Part shown: positions 1 through 6,071 of the stretch, one piece after another
Position numbering within the stretch: the first letter of the stretch is position 1
Layout of the letters: the number at the start of each line of letters is the position of its first letter
NCBI GenBank assembly: GCA_938030835.1
Contig: CALHID010000242.1
Span: 1-6,071, forward strand
Source: an uncultured Actinomyces sp.
GTDB taxonomy: Bacteria; Actinomycetota; Actinomycetes; Actinomycetales; Actinomycetaceae
Direction of reading: 5' to 3'
DNA length: 6,071 bases
The notes under the pieces: model-generated
Told to the model about the DNA's origin: nothing
The model's database searches: none
What the model saw: only the letters and a program-made list of their open reading frames with translations
Program-made: the position numbers and the translations under genes

Positions 1-1725
1 GTAGGCGCCACCCGCAAGATCACTGCTGCAGAACTTCAACGTCAGGTTGAATATATTTCCTGTGGCCTTGTCGGCCTCGGTATTGAAGCGGGAGACTCGG
101 TCGCGATTCTCGCTTCCACATCGATGGAATGGCTACTGCTCGACCTTTCTCTTCTCTCGATTGGGGCCGTCACGGTCCCAATCTATGAGTCTGATTCGGC
201 CGCGCAGATCCACCACATCCTCGAAGATGCCCATGTCGTCCAGGTGTTCACGGCGACGACGCAACAGGCAGAATTAGTTCGAAGCGTCGCTCCCGCTTTC
301 ACGCGCTCAATCGACAGTTTCGATCAGGGAGCATTGCGAACCATTGCTCGCGCTGCTAAGCACGTGTCAATCGACGACGTTAAAACGCGCCGTTCTTCAC
401 TGGACTCTTCATCGATCGCGACAATTATCTATACCTCCGGAACCACCGGCGTCCCTAAGGGCGTTGTCCTCACCCACGCAAACTTCCTGGCAACGATTGC
501 AGGCGCGCGTCAGGTTGTTGGCGATATCGTTGACTCGCCTGATACACGACTGCTCCTCTTCCTCCCAGTCGCACACGTTCTTGCACGCCTCGTTATGCAC
601 CTCGTGCTTTCTGGAGCAGGTGTCCTTGGATTCTCGCCAAATATTAAGAATCTGTTGCCCGACATTCAGGCCTTTAAGCCCTCTGTTCTCCTTGTCGTAC
701 CACGTGTGCTCGAGAAGGTCTATAACGCAGCGTCTGCAAAAGCCGGTGGCGGAATCAAAGGCAAGATGTTCGCTTGGAGCGCCAAGCAAGCTCGCACATA
801 TGCACTCGCTCAAGAGCGTACTTTCGGACCTTCTCTGCTGAAGAAGGCGCGCCACGGTATTGCCGACGCGCTAGTTCTGAAGAAAATTCGTTCAATTCTT
901 GGCCCGAATCTACGCTACATCGTTTCCGGCGGCGCTCCTTTAGCCACCGACCTTGCCCAGTTCTATTCGGGCATGGGCATCACGCTTCTCCAAGGCTATG
1001 GCTTATCCGAAACGACCGGACCGATCGCCGTACAGCATGTCGGTAAGAATCCCGTAGGAACCGTAGGCCTGCCCCTTCCGGGAAACTTCATCAAGATCGC
1101 AAAAGATGGAGAAATCCTTGTTAAGGGTGTTTCGGTCATGCCCGGCTACTACCACCTGCCTGACCAGACTCACCAGGTTATGCCCGATGGTGAGTGGTTC
1201 CATACCGGCGACCTTGGATCTATCTCAAAGAGCGGCCAGCTTTCAATCACCGGACGAAAGAAAGAACTCATCGTCACCGCGGGTGGTAAGAATGTTTCGC
1301 CTGAGGTTTTGGAAGATTCACTGGCAACTCACCCCTTAATTGCAAACGTCATTGTTGTTGGCGACCAACGGCCATTTATCGGCGCGCTCTTTACCCTTGA
1401 CGCCGAGATGCTTCCAGATTGGCTGCGTAAGCACGGACTCCCCCGTTGTTCGCCACTCGAGGCTGCCCAACTTCCCGAAGTACAGGCTTCACTCCAACGT
1501 GCAGTAGACCGCGCGAACAAGGCGGTCTCTCGCGCGGAGTCCATTCGCAAGTTCCGAATCATTGATGCAAGCTTCACTGTCGAAAACGGCTACGTGACTC
1601 CCTCAATGAAGCTTCGTCGTGGGAAAGTACTTCATGATTTCGCCGATGAAGTCGACGAGCTTTACGGTGGTCCACTTGAATCTGCCCCGGCAAAGCGCCG
1701 TCGTTTCTTTCGACGTGCACGATAG
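1..1725 (+). CDS. Long-chain fatty acid-CoA ligase (AMP-forming), FadD15-like, 5'-truncated by window edge
   Basis: The likely product activates a long-chain fatty acid with ATP to an acyl-adenylate and then forms acyl-CoA in the cytoplasm or at the membrane face. The frame is open from base 1, and residues encoded by 1-123 (ending in GLVGLGIEAGDSVAIL) match the downstream paralogue. The ATG at 124 is therefore internal and about 47 N-terminal codons lie outside the window. Adenylate-forming family motifs appear in order: the phosphate-binding YTSGTTGVPKG at 430-462, QGYGLSETTGP at 991-1023, HTGDLG at 1201-1218, GRKKELIVTAGGKN starting at 1252, and the C-terminal TPSMKLRR with the probable catalytic lysine at 1609-1611. 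No signal peptide or membrane segment is visible. The protein ends in a strongly basic tail, KRRRFFRRAR. It is the first gene of a tandem pair, with the next start 34 bp after its stop. The family is clear; chain-length preference cannot be read from sequence. Confidence 0.94.
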   Translation, partial: VGATRKITAAELQRQVEYISCGLVGLGIEAGDSVAILASTSMEWLLLDLSLLSIGAVTVPIYESDSAAQIHHILEDAHVVQVFTATTQQAELVRSVAPAFTRSIDSFDQGALRTIARAAKHVSIDDVKTRRSSLDSSSIATIIYTSGTTGVPKGVVLTHANFLATIAGARQVVGDIVDSPDTRLLLFLPVAHVLARLVMHLVLSGAGVLGFSPNIKNLLPDIQAFKPSVLLVVPRVLEKVYNAASAKAGGGIKGKMFAWSAKQARTYALAQERTFGPSLLKKARHGIADALVLKKIRSILGPNLRYIVSGGAPLATDLAQFYSGMGITLLQGYGLSETTGPIAVQHVGKNPVGTVGLPLPGNFIKIAKDGEILVKGVSVMPGYYHLPDQTHQVMPDGEWFHTGDLGSISKSGQLSITGRKKELIVTAGGKNVSPEVLEDSLATHPLIANVIVVGDQRPFIGALFTLDAEMLPDWLRKHGLPRCSPLEAAQLPEVQASLQRAVDRANKAVSRAESIRKFRIIDASFTVENGYVTPSMKLRRGKVLHDFADEVDELYGGPLESAPAKRRRFFRRAR

Positions 1726-1747
1726 ACACTGAACTCAATACAAACCG

Positions 1748-1754
1748 AAAGGGA
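1748..1754 (+). promoter_or_regulatory. Ribosome binding site of the second acyl-CoA ligase
   Basis: AAAGGGA lies 5 bases before the ATG at 1760. It is a reasonable Shine-Dalgarno match and supports that start over the next in-frame ATG at 1826. The 34-bp gap between the two ligase genes shows no terminator-like hairpin, which fits co-transcription. Confidence 0.7.
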
Positions 1755-1759
1755 TACTC

Positions 1760-3673
1760 ATGACAGTACGCAGGCTTGCAGATGGCTCTTGGGAAGCGAT
1801 TGCAACTCGCGAGGCGAGCCCCGAGATGAATTTGCCGTCAATGCTTCGCCTGCGTGCTCAAGAGCATCCCGGTCAGGTCGCAATCGAGCGCCGTTCACCC
1901 GTGGGCACCTGGCGCCCGGTCACCATCGATCAGTTCCTTTCGGATGTTGATTCAATTGCTCGAGGCCTCATTGCCCTGGGGCTTGAAGCAGGTGAGCACC
2001 TGGCGATTTTGGCGCCGACATCGTACGAGTGGGCTCTCATCGACGTCGCTGCCCTGTCCTGCGGTGCGATCACTGTCCCGATCTACGAAACCGATTCTGC
2101 CGTCCAAATTGAGCACATCCTCAAGGACGCAGATATCCGCGTTGTCATTACAGCGACGACTCAGCAGGCGGAACTTGTTCAGTCTGTAAAGACAGATTCT
2201 GTTCGCCATCTTCTGTCGCTTGATAAGGGAGCTCAGCGCGAGCTTGCCCAAGCTGGACTTGAGGTCCCAATCGAAGAAGTGCGCCTGCGGACCGAGGCCG
2301 TCAGGCTTGACGATGAAGCCACCGTTATCTACACCTCCGGAACCACCGGCGTCCCTAAAGGTGTTGTTCTAACACATGGGAACTTCATCAGCCCCATGCT
2401 CCAGGCCTACGATTTCCTTCCCCTTCTGATCAATGATCCGCGCTCTCGTTCGCTGCTGTTCTTGCCCGTGGCTCACGTACTTGCACGCTTTGTGATGTAC
2501 TGCTTGCTCTCGGGACAGGGAGTTGTCGCCTTTTCACCGGACACACGCAACCTTGTTGACGATATTGCGACCTTCAAGCCCTCCATGCTTCTGGTTGTCC
2601 CGCGCGTCTTGGAGAAGGTCTATAACGCGGCATCAGCCAAGGCCGGTGGCGGTTTCAAGGGACGAATGTTCTCTTGGGCAGCAAAGCAAGCGCGTGCGCT
2701 TTCGCAGTCGCGTGCCTATGTGGATGCTCCTCTTCCCGAGTCCTTAGTTGCTGGTCCCCTACCAGACACCACGCCCGTGCCCGATGCCTCGGCAATTCCT
2801 TCTCCCGGGCCCTCCACTCTCTTGAAGATTCGCGGACGTGTTGCTGACGCATTGGTTCTCTCGAAAGTTAAGGCAATTCTTGGACCGAACCTTCATACGA
2901 TCATCTCTGGTGGTGCTCCCCTCGCCCTCGACCTTGCAAACTTCTACCGAGGCCTCGGGCTGACCCTGCTCCAGGGATACGGACTCTCGGAGACCACCGG
3001 CCCCATCAGCGTCGAGATCCCCCAGGATTTCCCGCCGGATAGCGTTGGCTTCGTGTGGCCCGGTAACCAGGCGAAGCTGGCCAGCGACGGGGAACTTTTA
3101 GTCCGCGGAATTTCAGTTTCCCGCGGTTACCATAACCTTCCCGAGGCCACTGCTGAGGCCTTCGTTGATGGCTGGTTTAAGACCGGGGATCTTGCCTCAA
3201 TTGATGATCGAGGCCATATCCGTATCACGGGCCGTAAGAAGGAGCTCATTGTCACTGCAGGTGGGAAGAACGTCTCCCCTGAAATTTTGGAAGATGCCCT
3301 CTCAACCCATCCGTTGATTGCAAATATCATTGTTGTCGGTGACAATCGTCCGTATATCGGGGCACTGATCTCCCTCGACACAGAGATGCTTCCTGAATGG
3401 CTACGCGCCCACGGGCAACCCGTCGTAGATGCTGCTCAGGCTGCAGAGCTACCTGCAGTGCGTGAATCCCTAGAACGCGCGATTGCGCGGGCAAATAAGC
3501 AAGTTTCGCGGGCAGAATCAATCCGCCGCTACCGCATCGTCAACGCAGCCTTTACGGTCGAGAACGGATATATGACGCCTTCGCTTAAGCTCAAGAGGCG
3601 TCGTGTCCTTGCTGATTTTGCGGATGAAGTCGATGCACTTTATGAATCGGGAACAACTCCCGAAGCTCAGTGA
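1760..3673 (+). CDS. Long-chain fatty acid-CoA ligase (AMP-forming), FadD15-like, tandem paralogue
   Basis: This complete 637-residue protein belongs to the same acyl-CoA synthetase family (COG1022 type) as its upstream neighbour; the length is slightly above the usual ~600 residues. Visible motifs are YTSGTTGVPKG (residues 191-201), QGYGLSETTGP (405-415), KTGDLAS with the GD pair at 476-477, GRKKELIVTAGGKN from 491, and TPSLKLKRRR with the probable catalytic Lys610. The ATG at 1760 is chosen for its Shine-Dalgarno sequence and because the N-terminal region (LPSMLRLRAQEHPGQVAI) is typical for the family. Relative to the first ligase it carries a ~27-residue Pro-rich insertion (about residues 322-352) between the AKQAR and ADALV segments. 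It also has VGFVWPGN near residue 433 where the paralogue has VGLPLPGN. It is probably co-transcribed with the upstream ligase and ends before a strong terminator. The enzyme class is secure; substrate is unknown. Confidence 0.95.
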   Translation: MTVRRLADGSWEAIATREASPEMNLPSMLRLRAQEHPGQVAIERRSPVGTWRPVTIDQFLSDVDSIARGLIALGLEAGEHLAILAPTSYEWALIDVAALSCGAITVPIYETDSAVQIEHILKDADIRVVITATTQQAELVQSVKTDSVRHLLSLDKGAQRELAQAGLEVPIEEVRLRTEAVRLDDEATVIYTSGTTGVPKGVVLTHGNFISPMLQAYDFLPLLINDPRSRSLLFLPVAHVLARFVMYCLLSGQGVVAFSPDTRNLVDDIATFKPSMLLVVPRVLEKVYNAASAKAGGGFKGRMFSWAAKQARALSQSRAYVDAPLPESLVAGPLPDTTPVPDASAIPSPGPSTLLKIRGRVADALVLSKVKAILGPNLHTIISGGAPLALDLANFYRGLGLTLLQGYGLSETTGPISVEIPQDFPPDSVGFVWPGNQAKLASDGELLVRGISVSRGYHNLPEATAEAFVDGWFKTGDLASIDDRGHIRITGRKKELIVTAGGKNVSPEILEDALSTHPLIANIIVVGDNRPYIGALISLDTEMLPEWLRAHGQPVVDAAQAAELPAVRESLERAIARANKQVSRAESIRRYRIVNAAFTVENGYMTPSLKLKRRRVLADFADEVDALYESGTTPEAQ

Positions 3674-3729
3674 GCCTTGCCAAGATCATTGCATATGATT
3701 TTCTGAAGCGAGAACACTGCTTTTAAACG

Positions 3730-3770
3730 TTGTGTGGGCTCCCCTTTCGGGAGGCCCACACAATTCTTTT
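3730..3770 (+). terminator. Rho-independent terminator between convergent ligase operon and uvrA
   Basis: The left arm at 3730-3743 (TTGTGTGGGCTCCC) pairs with the right arm at 3749-3763, leaving one bulged base and a 5-base loop (CTTTC). The T-rich run TTCTTTT follows at 3764-3770. It starts 57 bases after the stop of the second ligase. Read on the other strand the same hairpin lies about 41 bases after the uvrA stop, but it is followed there only by CGTTTAAAA, so termination of uvrA is likely weaker. The rest of the 3674-3804 gap shows nothing else I can support. Confidence 0.88.
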
Positions 3771-3804
3771 CAACTCAGCTTTTCAGCGCACGTCGGTCGT
3801 TCTG

Positions 3805-4674
3805 TTACTTTGATTTCGCTCCGTGCTGTTCTGAGACCTCGAAAATCTCAGCAAGGAACTGACCTGTGAATGATTCATGAACCTTGGCGACTTCCTCAGG
3901 GGTTCCTTCTGCAACGACGGTACCGCCACCGCTACCTCCCTCGGGACCCATGTCAATGACCCAGTCGGCACTCTTGATCACGTCAAGATTGTGCTCGATG
4001 ACGATCACCGTATTGCCCTTATCAACAAGGCTCTGAAGAACTAGTAATAGTTTCCGAATATCTTCGGTGTGCAGACCCGTAGTTGGTTCGTCTAGGACAT
4101 ACACCGTACGGCCCGTTGAGCGACGTTGCAGCTCCGATGCGAGCTTGACGCGTTGTGCCTCTCCACCGGACAGAGTTGTCGCAGCTTGACCAAGTCGCAC
4201 GTAGCCCAAGCCAACTTCAACCAAGGTGTTCAGGTGACGGGCAATACGCGAGATTGGAGCAAAGAACTCAGCGGCCTCGGCAATAGGCATATTGAGGACA
4301 TCTGCAACGCTCTTACCTTTGTAGAGGATCTCCAAGGTCTCACGGTTGTAGCGTGCACCATGGCACACTTCGCAGGGCACGTAAACATCCGGAAGAAAGT
4401 TCATCTCAATCTTGAGGGTTCCATCACCCTTACAGGACTCGCACCGTCCTCCCTTCACATTGAAGGAGAAACGCCCAGGACCATAACCGCGAAGTTTTGC
4501 CTCAGGGACTTCAGCAAAGAGCTTACGGATTTGATCCCAGACTCCCGTGTAGGTAGCCGGATTAGACCGCGGTGTACGACCGATAGGCGATTGGTCGACG
4601 TGCACGACTTTGTCGAGGCCGTCAGTTCCTACAACAGAACGATGACGTCCTGGAACAAGACGGGCGCCGTTCAA
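3805..4674 (-). CDS. uvrA: UvrA C-terminal part: zinc finger II, ABC signature and Walker B of domain II
   Basis: This 289-codon frame continues UvrA from LNGARLVPGRH to the natural TAA stop at 3807-3805. It carries HVDQSPIGRTPRSNPATYTG and then the DNA-binding zinc finger with CESC and CEVC spaced as in the family. The second signature LSGGEAQR (4173-4150), Walker B VLDEPTTGLH (about 4098-4069) and the switch-region IEHNLDVIKSADWVIDMGPEGG follow. The first codon of the open frame is a TTG overlapping the preceding TGA by sharing TTGA. With no Shine-Dalgarno sequence before it, independent translation would at best be weak coupling. The tail after GTPEEVAKV is ordinary for UvrA. I read this as the 3' half of one gene and not as a separate protein. 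Confidence 0.92.
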   Translation of the reverse strand: MNGARLVPGRHRSVVGTDGLDKVVHVDQSPIGRTPRSNPATYTGVWDQIRKLFAEVPEAKLRGYGPGRFSFNVKGGRCESCKGDGTLKIEMNFLPDVYVPCEVCHGARYNRETLEILYKGKSVADVLNMPIAEAAEFFAPISRIARHLNTLVEVGLGYVRLGQAATTLSGGEAQRVKLASELQRRSTGRTVYVLDEPTTGLHTEDIRKLLLVLQSLVDKGNTVIVIEHNLDVIKSADWVIDMGPEGGSGGGTVVAEGTPEEVAKVHESFTGQFLAEIFEVSEQHGAKSK

Positions 4675-4678
4675 CGGC
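4666..4678. repeat. Perfect inverted repeat at the uvrA frame break
   Basis: GCCGTT (4666-4671) and AACGGC (4673-4678) are exact reverse complements separated by one base. The TGA and TTG that mark the frame break fall inside it. With the missing base restored the arms would be unchanged and the spacer would become two bases. Such a small palindrome can arise by chance, but it is a plausible site for slippage or for a base-calling error. Confidence 0.75.
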
Positions 4679-6071
4679 TAGCTAAGGATCGATAAAGAAT
4701 TTGATTGACCAGGGTAGATTTACCCGAGCCCGATACACCTGTCACCGCTGTAAAAGTCGAAAGAGGGAAGGATACCGTAACGTCTTTGAGATTGTTTTCG
4801 CGTGCGCCCTTGACCGTAATCTGGCGCTTGGGATCACGCTCTCGGCGAGATTGAGGGATAACAATCGAACGCTTTCCACTGAGATATTGCCCCGTCAACG
4901 AGCGTTTATTCTCTTTCAGCTCTTCAAGAGTTCCACTGTGAACGATCCAGCCACCGTTTTCACCAGCCCCCGGACCCACGTCAACGATCCAGTCAGCAGC
5001 CTCAATGGTTTCTTCATCGTGTTCAACAACGATCAGGGTATTTCCGAGGTCGCGTAAGTGTTCCAAGGTCGCAATCAGCTTGCGGTTGTCACGTTGGTGA
5101 AGACCAATAGAGGGCTCATCGAGGACGTACAAAACCCCAACAAGGCCGGAACCGATTTGGGTCGCCAAACGAATTCGCTGAGCCTCACCACCAGAAAGGG
5201 TTGCAGCCCCGCGAGAGAGCGTCAGATATGACAGGCCTACATCGACCAAGAACTTCAATCGAGCTTGAATTTCTGTGAGAATCGGTGCGGCAATGACAGA
5301 TGAACGTTCTTCCAAAGTTACGCTGTCGAGAAAGTCTTTCGCATCGCGAATCGACAAATCCGAAAGCTGTGCGATTGACAGATCACCAATAGTAACCGCC
5401 AAGACCTCGGGACGTAATCTGGCTCCATGGCATGCGCTACAGGGCACCTCACGCATGTACGAATCCATACGATCAACGACCAACTGTGATTCGGTCTCTT
5501 CTTTTTTACGCTGGATATAGGTGAGTGCGCCCTCGAAACCAGTCGTATACGAACGTTCGCGACCCCAACGGTTACGGAATTTAACTTTTACTTCGTAGTT
5601 TCGACCGTTGAGGATTGCATCCTTAACCTTCTTGGGAAGATCTTTCCACGGAGTGTCCATGGAAAAACCAAGCTCTTTTGCCAAGGCTTCCAGAAGGTGT
5701 CGGTGATACTTAAAATTTGAGTTCCAAACAATCACGGCGCCTTGATTAAGTGAGAGTTCCTCATCTGGCACAACAAGTTCGGGATCGACTTCGAGTTTGG
5801 AGCCCAAGCCCGAGCACTCGGGACACGCGCCGTAGGGCGCGTTAAAGGAGAAAGTTCGCGGTTCGATTTCATCCAAGGTCAAGGGATGGTCGTTGGGGCA
5901 CGAACGCTTTTCGGAGTATTTACGTCGACGATCAGGATCTAACTCATCCAAATCAATGCAGTCGATGATCACCAAGCCGTCCGAAAGACGAAGTGCTGTT
6001 TCAACGGAGTCGGTCAATCGTTGACGGACGCCCTCACGTACGACAAGACGGTCGACAACAACTTCGATCGT
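4671..6071 (-). CDS. uvrA: UvrA N-proximal part: UvrB-binding end, zinc site I, ABC domain I, Walker A of ABC domain II
   Basis: The frame is open to the window edge. Bases 6071-6018 encode IEVVVDRLVVREGVRQR, which precedes TDSVETALRL as in intact UvrA, so the TTG at 6017 is not the real start. Domains in order are the end of the UvrB-binding region, then metal site I with CPNDH (Cys codon 5900-5898) and CPEC (5825-5814), and then the insertion region. Next come VPCSACHGAR, the ABC signature LSGGEAQR (5198-5175), Walker B VLDEPSIGLHQ (near 5126-5100) and the second Walker A GVSGSGKST (4739-4713). The piece ends at TGA 14 codons after Walker A II. Alone it would hold a complete composite site for neither ATPase domain, because the first Walker A is off the window and the second domain lacks its signature and Walker B. 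Confidence 0.93.
   Translation of the reverse strand, partial: TIEVVVDRLVVREGVRQRLTDSVETALRLSDGLVIIDCIDLDELDPDRRRKYSEKRSCPNDHPLTLDEIEPRTFSFNAPYGACPECSGLGSKLEVDPELVVPDEELSLNQGAVIVWNSNFKYHRHLLEALAKELGFSMDTPWKDLPKKVKDAILNGRNYEVKVKFRNRWGRERSYTTGFEGALTYIQRKKEETESQLVVDRMDSYMREVPCSACHGARLRPEVLAVTIGDLSIAQLSDLSIRDAKDFLDSVTLEERSSVIAAPILTEIQARLKFLVDVGLSYLTLSRGAATLSGGEAQRIRLATQIGSGLVGVLYVLDEPSIGLHQRDNRKLIATLEHLRDLGNTLIVVEHDEETIEAADWIVDVGPGAGENGGWIVHSGTLEELKENKRSLTGQYLSGKRSIVIPQSRRERDPKRQITVKGARENNLKDVTVSFPLSTFTAVTGVSGSGKSTLVNQILYRSLASR

Larger units (their letters stand above)
3805..6071 (-). pseudogene. uvrA: uvrA, excinuclease ABC subunit A, interrupted by a frameshift and 5'-truncated by the window edge
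   Basis: UvrA is the dimeric ABC-type ATPase that finds bulky DNA lesions and loads UvrB in nucleotide excision repair. The locus encodes about 755 residues of a protein that is normally about 950, with the first ~200 off the window. The two pieces join exactly where a normal UvrA reads YRSLASR-LNGARLVPG. In this sequence AGC CGT is followed by TGA (4673-4671), while TTG AAC GGC in the -1 frame continues the protein. Adding one base between the Arg and Leu codons restores an uninterrupted gene. No slippery heptamer of the X XXY YYZ type is seen at the junction, and no Shine-Dalgarno sequence precedes the TTG, so programmed recoding or a separate second gene looks unlikely. No other disruption is visible. 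It could be a real null or partial allele, or a single-base sequence error. Confidence 0.85.

Noticed and set aside
124..126. ATG at 124 as the true start of the first ligase
   Set aside because: Residues encoded upstream to base 1 match the second ligase in the same frame, so the gene begins before the window.
409..855. A 148-codon open frame on the - strand inside the first ligase
   Set aside because: It is antisense to the conserved adenylation core, with a Cys/Arg/Ser-rich low-quality translation typical of a shadow frame.
4671..4680. Programmed ribosomal frameshifting, as in prfB or dnaX, at the uvrA break
   Set aside because: A -1 shift is needed, but there is no slippery heptamer; the prfB mechanism is +1 and would give the wrong frame here.
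4677..4693. Short palindromes GCTAGC and ATCGAT next to the frame break, as signs of an insertion scar or cloning junction
   Set aside because: Both code for the expected UvrA residues (LAS and YRS region), and six-base palindromes occur often by chance; no target duplication or foreign sequence is present.
4126..4695. A 189-codon open frame on the + strand opposite uvrA
   Set aside because: It lies entirely antisense to conserved UvrA motifs (zinc finger II and signature II), shows no domain I recognise, and is explained by the codon use of the gene beneath it.
4701..5057. A 118-codon open frame on the + strand opposite the Walker A II and Walker B I region of uvrA
   Set aside because: It is antisense to well-conserved coding sequence and has no recognisable product.
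6015..6017. TTG at 6017 as the start of uvrA
   Set aside because: The 18 codons upstream in frame read as normal UvrA sequence (IEVVVDRL), so the frame continues past the window edge.

Overview
The window looks like chromosomal DNA from an actinobacterium of moderate GC content. The basis is the actinobacterial character of UvrA (a CPNDH metal site in place of the usual CPxC) and of the two FadD15-like ligases. A member of the Actinomycetaceae or a relative would fit, but that is an inference from protein style and base composition, without a search.

Layout: (1) positions 1-1725, + strand, hold the 3' part of a long-chain acyl-CoA synthetase gene whose first ~47 codons lie before the window. 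(2) After a 34-bp gap with a clear ribosome binding site comes a complete paralogous acyl-CoA synthetase at 1760-3673; the two form a tandem duplicate pair, probably one transcript. (3) Positions 3674-3804 are a short convergent intergenic region with a strong hairpin terminator (3730-3770). (4) From 3805 to the right edge, - strand, lies uvrA, the damage-recognition ATPase of nucleotide excision repair. Its 5' end is off the window.

The main anomaly is in uvrA. The reading frame breaks at 4671-4674: a TGA ends the frame just after the second Walker A motif, and the rest of the protein continues in the -1 frame. One extra base would restore a normal UvrA. The break sits on a perfect 6-bp inverted repeat, so it may be a true frameshift mutation or a sequence error.

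The ligases activate fatty acids to acyl-CoA for lipid synthesis or breakdown and are functionally unrelated to uvrA; they are only convergent neighbours. I see no mobile element, CRISPR array, RNA gene or convincing new system. All other long open frames are antisense or out-of-frame shadows of these three genes.
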